Of a stretch of 64,000 bases of DNA, positions 1 to 8,540 are shown piece by piece. The position numbers and the translations under genes were made by a program. The notes beneath the pieces were generated by a model. It saw only the letters and a program-made list of their open reading frames with translations. It did not search any database and was not told where the DNA came from. How positions within the stretch are numbered: position 1 is the first letter of the stretch; every line of letters begins with the position of its first letter. The DNA comes from Coprinellus micaceus (taxonomy: Eukaryota > Basidiomycota > Agaricomycetes > Agaricales > Psathyrellaceae), in the NCBI GenBank assembly GCA_951394405.1, contig OX596346.1:1798001-1862000 (forward strand), read 5' to 3'.

Positions 1-281
1 TAGTCGTAATGATCTCAACATCACTGTATCATACTCACAATTGCTTTCGATTTTATACGTATACACCAATGCATCGTAACACTGGACGCTTAGCGTGATT
101 GGTGACAGCGATTGTGGCTGGGAGTAGGCTCAGCAGTCAGTGTGTCAGCTATTGTTGAACCTGGTGGCAAAGGCAGCACTGTGGCAATAGGGAAGAAGGA
201 CGAAATGCGCTTGGCAGATGCTGACCCCGCCAGTCAAACAAAATGCAAAACTCCCGCGAAGGGCCGGCACCCCCGGCATAG

Positions 282-311
282 GGTTATGTCCCCTTCGGGG
301 TGACATACGAA

Positions 312-342
<31 letters not shown>

Positions 343-400
343 GGCCCCTGCACAAGGATGACACGCTTTCCCGGAGTGGTAGACCTACGGGTCTCAATAT
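282..400 (+). ncRNA. SNR6: U6 spliceosomal snRNA
   Basis: This is the U6 snRNA, the catalytic RNA of the spliceosome, made by RNA polymerase III. The core matches U6 almost base for base: an AATTGGAACGATACAGAG stretch, the ACAGAGA box (about 326-332) that pairs with the 5' splice site, the AGC catalytic triad (338-340) and the internal stem-loop segment ATGGCCCCTGCACAAGGATG (341-360). A 5' stem-loop with a TTCG tetraloop (about 286-307) precedes it. A small hairpin (about 380-394) and a T-rich run (TATTTATTTT) near 398-408 act as the pol III end signal. I see no intron, although some basidiomycete U6 genes carry one. The exact 5' and 3' ends are approximate. No clear TATA box lies 25-30 bases upstream. 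The 3' part after GACACGC differs from the animal and plant consensus, which is normal for fungi. Confidence 0.93.
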
Positions 401-2030
401 TTATTTTGCTCGTTCTGCTTCTGGTTCACGTTTCATCTCTGCATTGCTGTAACCCTAATTCCTGAATTTCCTGATTCCTGGGTTTCAAGCTTGCAGGGCA
501 TAGCAACATGCGTGTCCAAGCGTGTTTTGATCTCTTGTTCTGTTCCATCCATCGTCTCCCTAGCTGGCTATCAACGACTCGAGTGACGAGTCCTGCCAAG
601 GGGACCCGACGGCGACACACGAGACCGGGCGACCTGGGGCGAGGGTCGTCAGTAGCTCTGGTATGCACTCCAAGTCTTCTAGTATGCAGCCCTCTCAAGT
701 CGAGGGTCGCGGTGCCGTTGGAAACGGACTGGATTAGTTCCTAGTACGCTAGCCCTAGTTTCTGAGGCAAACCGGCGAGAGTTCCCTCCAACCTTGGGCC
801 AACTCGCCGCGTCATTAGCATGGCAAGTTTCTTCCACACCACTTCCTGACATTTCCCCAAATGGTGCCCTTTAGTAGCCCTGCTGGAGCAAGGGTCCTAG
901 GAACCGTTCGTGGCGGCGAGCGTGGGTGTAGGTCCTTCACAAACTCGGGACGATATCCAGACGATAACTCGACGATAACCAACAGATGTCGACTCCCACA
1001 GAGTCTACGTGAGTGACCTCGAGCAACCTGTTCAGGGCCGCACGATGAGCGGGCTTGGATCGAAAACCTTGTGAAGTGATAGCGGGCTCCGACGAGGTGC
1101 ATTTTCAAGGCGACGGGATATTCAGGTGGACGCTTGGAACCGTCTCGGACGGTCCTCAAACCCCGCTTCAGCCAAGTCTTCACCTCGCCATGACGGGTCC
1201 GATTTCCGAGCCTGACCGGACTGATAAGGTATGTGCCACCTCCACCCCGATTTCGAAGGAGCTACGTGACAAGTCGTTGACATTTGTTTGACCCAGGCAC
1301 TACTTCCAGCTGTCTCTTTGTGGCTGGTTTACCGGACGTCGAAAACTGAATAAGTCGACTCTCCCTCGTCCTAAGGTATCATTCGTCGAGACCTATGGAA
1401 CCCGAGACATCCAACGGAAGGACTGTGTGCAGGCGCTGTGAGGACCCGTCAGCATGCACGTTGCAGGGGGAACTCATGTTCAACTCCAGCCCGGGTTTCC
1501 CTCCTTGAGGGTGTATTCCACGCTGTCACCGTCTAATACATTGTGTCGACGTCGGCGCTCGATTCAACTTTTGGGTGGAACGGCTGCCGGACAGTCGCCT
1601 GGAAGCCACGGCCCTGAAAAACCCTGGGGCATGGGGGACACCTGACCCAGTATCAACCTGCCCCTCTAAGATGTACGTTGCTCCGAGTCCCTTCACGATA
1701 CAGTTGCCTAACTTACGAACTCTATCTTTCCTGGTAGAAACGCGAACGGTTTTTTGTTGGCGTACGTCCTTAAGCAGTTCCATCCCATCTCTCCCATGAT
1801 ATGCCCCGGCGCCAATGTTCCCAGTCTTCCTGTCAACAATCCACCTTTCGATTCCCCTGGATGTGATTCCGGAAATCAGAGGTAACGACTTGATGCCTTG
1901 GGCCTCCTCTCATGACCCCGTCTGTATAAAGTTCGTATAAAATTTGCCTCTGGGGTTCTCACCAGCTTTTGCTGCCCACATCCCACCCCGATCCGCCACC
2001 ACACTACCCCTGGTTCTCCTCGCATCTGTC
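401..2030. other. Intergenic; tyrosinase promoter at its right end
   Basis: About 1.6 kb without a supported gene; open frames are short and show no motif. The only functional signal I see is a TATA-like element (TATAAAG about 1924-1930, with a second TATAAAA just downstream) roughly 100 bases before the tyrosinase start codon, a normal fungal core-promoter distance. Confidence 0.5.
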
Positions 2031-3221
2031 ATGGTCCCCCGCACCTTCTACACCCTCGTCGCCCTCTGCTTCGCCGTCTTGGTCTCTGCCAAGGACGAGC
2101 AAAAGTATGTGAAGCTGGACAAGGGCGCGACTGTCGAAGGAACCAAGTGTGAAAAGCTCGCCGTGCGACAGGAATGGTACGTAACCACGACTTCAATCCT
2201 CTGAGTCCCCTCAGTTGCTAATCTTGGCATCCTTTCTAGGCGTGATCTCAAATCCTCCCAGCAGCAGAAGTACATCGAGGCCGTAAAGTGTTTGCAGAGC
2301 ACTCCGGCGACCAACCTCACTAGCGTCCCATCGGCCATGACCCGCTACGACGAGTTCGTGTACACCCACAGTCTCTCCGCGAACGGAATCCATGGTGTCG
2401 GCCAGTTCCTGCCTTGGCATCGTCACTTTGGCCGTCTCTACGAGCAGTCTCTCCGCGAGACGTGCAAGTACGAAGGCCCTCTCCCTTACTGGGATTGGGA
2501 CCGCGACACCAGCGGCGACAAGCCCATCTCCGCTTCACCCATCTTCGATCCCAAAACTGGCTTTGGCGGAGACGGTGTCCCGGGAACCTACACTGTTCCA
2601 ACCGACGACGACAACAGCACTTACCCCCTCATCCCCGCTGCGTTCAAGGGCTGCGTTGAGGATGGTCCCTTCGCCGGTGCCGTCATGCACGTCGGACCCA
2701 ACCTCCGCTTCACCGACCATTGTCTAACCCGAGGCTTCAACGAGGACGTCCGCCCCGCACTAAGCTCTGCCCACCTCGCCGGCATCCTGAGCCAAGGCGA
2801 CTACGACAATTTTTGGAACGCACTTGACGGTCTTCCCTTCAAGCCTGAACCTCGTCTGCACGATGCTGGTCACGGTTACGTCGGCGGTGAGATGACCAGC
2901 TTCTACACCTCCAACAACGACCCTGTCTTCTACCTCCACCATACTGGCCTCGACCGTATCTGGTGGCAGTGGCAACAAGCCGACCTTGCCAACAGGCTCT
3001 ATGCGATGGGCGGCAAAGTCAACAATACCCCCCCATATGGCGAAGTTACCCTCGACTATACGATGGAGTTCCCTCGTCTCTCCACCAGCGCATCCGTTCG
3101 CAGCGCCATGGACATCCGTGCCGAGCCCTACTGCTACACCTACGACAATGGAGCCATGGCCCGTGGCTTCAACGTCTTCATGATGGCCCTTCCCCTCTTG
3201 GTTGGCGCTTACTACCTCTAA
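2031..3221 (+). CDS. Short secreted tyrosinase / polyphenol oxidase
   Basis: A type-3 copper enzyme that oxidises phenols to o-quinones (melanin or phenolic chemistry), probably secreted. Two exons, 2031-2176 and 2240-3221, with a 63-nt intron (GTACGT...TCTAG), give 375 residues. The start is the ATG that opens a clean signal peptide (about 20 residues, ending VSA). The CuA site is seen as H92, H100 and H109, the last inside FLPWHR. The CuB site is H256 and H260 (HDAGH) plus H282 within FYLHHTGLDRIWW. Typical fungal tyrosinases of 550-650 residues carry a C-terminal lid domain; here only about 90 residues follow CuB, so this is the short, lid-less type. The last 17 residues are hydrophobic, which suggests a GPI-attachment signal or membrane tail. 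No cysteine lies two residues before the second CuA histidine, so the usual thioether link is not evident. Monophenolase versus catechol oxidase activity cannot be decided from sequence. Confidence 0.92.
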
Positions 3222-3641
3222 TTCTCTGACTTTTATGCGATGCATACTGGCGACCATACCGCATACCTCAGGCTCTAGAACTTAAATGGTGTATAGAGCC
3301 TTTAGCCCCTGCTGCTTGTTGTTAGATCTTACTGTAGCGTGCTGGTTAACCCAGACCCTAATGTTCAAATTAATGTGCTTTTATCCGAATAGCATACTCA
3401 TGACTCTACGAACCTATCTACGGGGTCGAATGATAACAAGGAGAGTTGACGCGGTGAGCCTTCGCCCTTAGGCGATACAATTATTACTAAGCGCCAGTTC
3501 AAGTGACGATCCAAGAAGCGAACTTCCCCTTGAAAGGGAGCCTCCCCAGGAGAGTCAAACCCTGACTTGAATGCTGATTTGAGTGACTCGCGAATTACTA
3601 GAATTTATTGTATAAAAGGATCAACAACGAGGAATGACCTC
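3222..3641. other. Intergenic between convergent genes
   Basis: About 420 bases between the 3' ends of the tyrosinase gene and the convergent short-chain dehydrogenase. It should hold both 3' UTRs. I see no other signal in it. Confidence 0.5.
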
Positions 3642-4943
3642 CTAGATATAAGAAGAAGCGCATTGGCGAACGATATCCGCAACACGCCCATCCACCTTCG
3701 TGAGCTCATCCACAAGACCCGCCTAAAAGTAAACAAACGAATGATCAATACCCGCCCGACAATCTCACAAAGACAAATTCACTCACCCAAAGCTTATCCT
3801 GTCTCTTCTTACCCTCCTCCCCAAGTACGAAATCGGTCGCCTCCGCGACCTCATGCAGATCAATATACTGGCCCCGCATCTCGTCGACCTTGTCCGCACC
3901 GCCAACGGCTGCATAGACGAACTGCCGACTTCCCTCTTCCGTCGTACGCGCAAAGGATGCCTCCATAAGTCCGTTGATGGCTCGAATAATCCTAGGGAGG
4001 TTGCGTCTGAGTTCGGATTTGCAGAAACCTGGGTTGGGGGTGTTGACGATGACGGGAGTGTTGGACAGGAGAGACGCGAGGGAGCGGGTTATGAAGACGT
4101 TGAGGACTGAAATAAGGAGATGTGAGCTGTTGAGAAAGTTCGAAGGCAAGAAGACATACGCTTAGTCTCGGGATACCGGGTCGTCATTTTCCTGAAACAC
4201 GATGTGAGTGTGCGCCAGACCTAGATTGGGAGATCGACTTACGAGCTTGTACAATACTCCTTGCTGTTAAGCATCTGCCACGAGTTTGGGGCATCGAATA
4301 CTTTGTCGTCAATCTTGCTGAAGTAGTGGAGGTCGCTACTGACGATCGAGATTCTTGGATTGGTTTTGTGAGTCCGTCCAGTGGAGACCATCAGAGGTGC
4401 AAGGAGCAGACACAGTAAGGACGTGGAAAGGTCGTTTACTTGAATGCTACGAGGCATTAGATATCACTGATTTTAAAAGAGGACACTAACTTACGACTCC
4501 TCCCAGCCGTCCGATGTAAGCTGGTACTTGTTGGTGGCGATGGCAGCGTTTGCGACGAGGATATCGAGTCGTGAGTCCTTCTCGAAGCTGTCTGCGAAGG
4601 CCCTAACTGAAGCGAAACTTGACAGATCGAGGAGCCGCAGCTCAACATTCTGGAAGCCGGTCTCGGATTTGAGTTCTAATCGTCCGAGATTCAGTACATT
4701 GGAGGATCTAGAGCCGTGGAGATAGGACCTACTGGTCACAGCTGCCTTGCCCTTCTCTTCGTTACGGCAAGCCAGGATGAGCTTTCCTGGGTTCATTCGC
4801 GCGAAGTGCACTGCGGTTCCGAACCCGAGACCCGTGTTCGCACCAACGACGACGACAGTTTGGCCAGTGAGGTCGACGGTGACCAGTGGAGGGACGGCTC
4901 TGCGTTGGTCTTGAATCGCAGCGCACATAGTTTTCTTTACCAT
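3642..4943 (-). CDS. Short-chain dehydrogenase/reductase, retinol-dehydrogenase-like
   Basis: An NAD(P)(H)-dependent short-chain dehydrogenase of the RDH/WWOX-like group; the substrate is unknown. Six exons rebuilt on the minus strand: 4943-4733, 4675-4495, 4446-4243, 4191-4160, 4106-3787 and 3722-3642, with all phases consistent, give 342 residues. The cofactor site is GANTGLG (residues 34-40) on a VVVVGANTG beta-strand. The DLSS acidic motif, NAA motif, catalytic serine (SIVSSD) and YxxxK (Y205-P-E-T-K209) are all present. The YPETK form is followed by LLNVF, typical of this subgroup. The 32-nt fourth exon carries the catalytic Tyr and Lys, so automatic gene callers could easily drop it. 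A TATA-like box (minus strand, about 5046-5052) lies about 100 bases upstream. It is convergent with the tyrosinase gene. Confidence 0.88.
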
Positions 4944-5728
4944 TGTGATGATTGGAGTGAGATCGATGGTAGGTTCGATGTAAAGAACAAGTGTCCGGGA
5001 GGCGGAGAAGGAGTTGGTTCTAAGGTCTCCTAGAGCCTATGAACCTTTTTATACGTCAAGCAATGCCCGCAGCCAGTCCTTCAGCCTCAGAGAGCAGATA
5101 GCAAGCCGTGACATTGGGACCTTGCCAGAGGGAAACGCGTCGAGCATGCCGGAGAACTTGCAACCCTGACAGGCCTTGGCCTGAGCCAAGAGCTCGGGAC
5201 AAGCGGACGCTTGGGTCCTCGACTGCGCATTCTACCGCTCACCCGAAGAATAGTAAGCGCCGGTAAGGGGCCCAAGAAACACAGAGATTTAAAAGACCTA
5301 TCATGGCAGTCAAAGAACGAGACGCGCAGCGGCTGCGGGTCTGCCGGCTGCAAGACGTGGTCGGTGACATCATCGGCACTAACCCGCGGGAGTGACAGTC
5401 AACAACCTGTAGGCTGTAAAACTGCCACGATTGCTTGGACACTGATATGCCGGTAGCGGGGAGGTCCCCATAGGTTTTGTATGTTCCCTGGCTCATATTC
5501 ATTGTTGGTGGAGAGAGATTCCACGACACTCGAATACGATTGGCAGTGGGGCGCTGGGACCGCCATGCGCAATCAACTCCAAACAGCGATCCGAGAAGCA
5601 CAGCTCCGTGTGGTCACCCAGCACATCTTGCCAACAGTCCATGACATACACTACCCCGGCTTGAACATTGTTCTCCACTATTGAAGGCTCTATAGACATA
5701 TTCAAACACCCCCGAGCAAACCACAGCC
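4944..5728. other. Intergenic, divergent promoters
   Basis: About 785 bases between the divergently transcribed dehydrogenase (left) and the small secreted protein (right). A TATA-like element for the dehydrogenase lies near 5046-5052 on the minus strand. On the plus side a TATTCAAA-type element occurs near 5698-5705. No coding evidence. Confidence 0.45.
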
Positions 5729-5977
5729 ATGCAGATCCGCCTAGGCGCCACAATGTCACTCCTCCTCGCCTACACGGCTGTTGTCTCGGCATTCGCCCCT
5801 TGCGACTCGACGAGCGATTGTGATGTTGGCCTAACGTGCTGCTATACTCGCGGTGTATGTGTCCTCGCATTGCTCTATGGCATTGCTGTTGCTAATAGTG
5901 GCGGGCGTTAGAGAGTATTTGCTGAAGGAGCGAAGAACGGGCGTTGTGCATCCCAGATGTGGTGTTCCCGGTTCTGA
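5729..5977 (+). CDS. Small secreted six-cysteine protein
   Basis: No family recognised. Two exons, 5729-5854 and 5912-5977, with a 57-nt intron (GTATGT...GTTAG), give only 63 residues. The first about 22 form a signal peptide (hydrophobic MSLLLAYTAVVSA core). The mature part of about 40 residues has six cysteines spaced C-x5-C-x5-CC-x15-C-x5-C. The order C, C, CC, C, C is that of inhibitor-cystine-knot (knottin) folds, but this is only a pattern match. The splice choice is supported because it keeps the two downstream cysteines in frame and uses a full GTATGT donor; other acceptors give a longer non-cysteine tail. Small secreted cysteine-rich proteins of this kind are common in basidiomycetes as effectors or antimicrobial peptides. 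Any such role here is inference. Its 3' end faces the MBOAT gene. Confidence 0.6.
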
Positions 5978-6257
5978 GGTTCGTCCTCTCCTTCATCATT
6001 GTCGGTTACATGAGCTGATAAGCACACCATGCAGCGCTTCGCCCATTCTGGCCGCCTGCTACCCAACTCCACACAACCCTCAGCAAACTACTTTATAACA
6101 CCTTCTCAATCACTCCGGCCTGCCCTGCAGCTACGCTATCAGCCATTCCTCGCGACACCAAGATATACCCTCATCCTATCATTATCACTACATTAACAGT
6201 GGACCATATTTTCATAACGGGTATCCGCAAACTAATAATCGTGACCGATACAATCAT

Positions 6258-7523
6258 TCAGCGCACTTCGAGCCTCAGTCGCGAAGCAATTTCCCGAGCT
6301 AGGACTGGTACGACGCTGCTCCCCGATACCCCATCCGACGTGATTCCAGCCTTGACATGGGGCTCCATCCAAATCGGTATCGCAAACGAAAACCACGCCA
6401 CGACCCACACGTAGCCGACCACCCTTCCAAGCACACCTGGGATCTTTAATCCTGACCTCCTCACCAAGCCCTGGACCACATCTTCAGAGGTGATCGCGCA
6501 GGCCTGAAGGGTGAAATAGATCAAGGAGCCGCCGCTCCAGTCTTGGATGATCATGAAGTCGCCTAAGTAGTGGATAAGCCCGGAGATGAAAAAGGCGATG
6601 TAGAGGGAGAAGTAGGTCCTGAAGCGACCCTTTGGAATTCGAAGGGCGTTTGTGACTGCGTTTCCGTGCCCCGTGAGGAACTGCAGAGGCTCGGTGAGTT
6701 TCCGACATACAAGGTAATTACAGGGAAAGAGGCGTACCTTTCGAAGAATCTGGTGCCAAACTCGCCTACGAACGCGCAGACTGTCAGTGGCGAGCGGTGG
6801 AGGTTCGAAAACAAGAAGAACACACCCCCAGTAGTTGCGAACTGTATACGCTCGGGAGACAGGCCCAAACAGGGACGGCCAGTCTTTGGGTGCGGAAAGG
6901 TGGCCCACAACTCCAATTATGCTGCATACAATGTACAGACCGTTGAGGAATCCGTTGACCTGAAGCGTCTGCCCGATTGCTGTTGGTCGAAGCCACCATG
7001 GCTGCGATGAGAAAGGGGGACCATCCTTGCTGAAACTGGAGTTCAAGAGGACGAGGAGGTTTCCAAAGTTGAAGACAAAGTATGCTTGTCCAAGCTTGAG
7101 CGTTTGTTGCAGAACGAATTGCGTACGCGAGGTCTTGGATGGGGAGGGGAGATGTGAAGTTGGTTCGTGAGACCACCCGACCCCACGGAGCGATGCGTAA
7201 AGGCTAAGCGCCCATTTGAGGCGGACGATGAACGGCGTTTGGGATATATCCCTCGTCTCTCCATGCCTTCGCAGCTCCGCCTGGACGTCGGAGAGGAGGA
7301 GGAGATCGGACATGCGGAAGAGGTTGATCATGGTCGAACATCCGACGAAGTAGTCGGTGGGTAGGTCATCAGAGGCGGTGAAAAGGACAAGGTAGATGCT
7401 GAGGGCGAAGATGGGGGTGAAGATGGCCTTGCGGGTCGAGGGAGAGGTGGCGGTTAGGCCAGCCACAGACAAGGCAAGGATTGAGAGAATGAGTCTGGGG
7501 TCCGTGTCGGCAGTTCCCCGCAT
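6258..7523 (-). CDS. Wax-synthase-like MBOAT acyltransferase
   Basis: A polytopic membrane acyltransferase of the wax synthase / MBOAT_2 type; it would move an acyl group onto an alcohol or terpenoid acceptor in the ER membrane. The frame is open for 421 codons, but comparison with the family motif shows two introns inside it: 6766-6825 (60 nt, GTGTGT...CGTAG) and 6681-6737 (57 nt, GTACGC...TGCAG). Removing them joins RNYWG directly to RVWHQILRK and then to FLTGHG, giving the canonical RNxWGRxWHQ block and a 382-residue protein. The presumed catalytic histidine is in SGLIHYLGD. Several hydrophobic helices are visible, including one at the N-terminus. Because both introns are open in frame, an intronless model would look valid but wrong. 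The same fold is used to acetylate terpenoids in fungal clusters; the substrate here is unknown. Confidence 0.85.
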   Translation of the reverse strand: MRGTADTDPRLILSILALSVAGLTATSPSTRKAIFTPIFALSIYLVLFTASDDLPTDYFVGCSTMINLFRMSDLLLLSDVQAELRRHGETRDISQTPFIVRLKWALSLYASLRGVGWSHEPTSHLPSPSKTSRTQFVLQQTLKLGQAYFVFNFGNLLVLLNSSFSKDGPPFSSQPWWLRPTAIGQTLQVNGFLNGLYIVCSIIGVVGHLSAPKDWPSLFGPVSRAYTVRNYWGCVLLVFEPPPLATDSLRVRRRVWHQILRKVRLFPCNYLVCRKLTEPLQFLTGHGNAVTNALRIPKGRFRTYFSLYIAFFISGLIHYLGDFMIIQDWSGGSLIYFTLQACAITSEDVVQGLVRRSGLKIPGVLGRVVGYVWVVAWFSFAIPIWMEPHVKAGITSDGVSGSSVVPVLAREIASRLRLEVR

Positions 7524-7725
7524 GACGGCAGGTAGACGGCGACTCCAAGAGACGGGGAAAGAAGAATGATCTCGCGCTCAGGCGACGTATGGGTCCTAAT
7601 CTACCTTCCAACCACGCACCGTGGCTATGGTAAGGCACCAATAGTACGCTGAGCATTAGTAGACGTCCAGATGCTCTCTCAGGGATTAAATCCTAGATTC
7701 GACAGATACGACCCCTGGAACGGCT

Positions 7726-8217
7726 CTATGGTTTGTGGCCGCAGAGTGTGCAACGCAGGAAATGATTGGGACCGTCTTCCGAGAGGAGCCAGGTAAGCTG
7801 CATGGAGTGATACGTACCCCCAGGTGTCAAGGTGCAGGAGTCATAACAGGTGCATTTGAATGCCAAATTGACACAGGGAAAAGCAGGGTCAGATGGGTCC
7901 ATCCGAGAATAACTCACCGGGTCCTCGTTTTTGTCCTTGACGCCAGCCAGCCAGCCAAGCCGCTCAAGCTGGTCAATGAAAGGCACTTATACGGTATGAT
8001 TCAAGTCGTAAACGGGCGATAATTGGGCTCGTGGCTGAGGCCAGACAAGGTTGGGGTCAAAATCAGGTTCAAGTTGCCGCCGGAGGCTGATTCCGCGCCT
8101 AACGGTAACTCTCACGGCGGACTGGCTCTTGCCTTGAACCATCATCTTGACCGCGTCGCAGGGCGTCTTACCTCGGGCTCGCTGGGGCTTGTATATCCTG
8201 GGTAGGGTCGTTGTCAT
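7726..8217 (-). CDS. Possible small cysteine-containing hypothetical protein
   Basis: Two adjoining minus-strand open stretches look like one small gene in the gap between the MBOAT gene and the P450. The first (8217-7987) starts at an ATG opening MTTTLPRIYKPQRARGK and is rich in Arg/Lys. The second (7986-7726) contains a CxC, a further Cys and a CxxC (RCTLCG) near its end, reminiscent of a zinc ribbon. GT donors occur at the joins (a GTATAAGTG near 7997 and a GTGAGT near 7917), but I could not settle which acceptors are used, so the exact protein is unresolved. A resemblance of the LTWLL...RCTLCG tail to COX5B/Cox4-type zinc ribbons is weak and should be treated as a guess. Confidence 0.4.
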
Positions 8218-8540
8218 TCTGGTTTATATGTCCAGACCTCTTGAGCGTAATCCAGGCACAGAAGACCACGGTCTTACACTCCCTTTCGACATCTCGGGAC
8301 GGGTGTTTCTGCCGTATACCCACAGCTTACGCAGACGATCCGCTCAGCATTCACCTTTCGAGGCAATTTTTGTGCTGCGGGGATCATACGGAGACTCAGG
8401 TCCTCTCTCCTCTATCATTGCTCCAGAGATAGAATGTCGGGGCCGGTGTGGGTCCCCTTGCGAGCTACCTCGGTGTACGTTAAAAGACACACCGATTTGT
8501 TTGACCGCTTTCGAAATATCTGACGCGCCTTCCTTCCATC
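8218..8540. other. Divergent intergenic spacer
   Basis: About 320 bases before the P450 start, between it and the minus-strand hypothetical gene. It presumably holds promoters for both. No clear TATA box or repeat seen. Confidence 0.4.
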
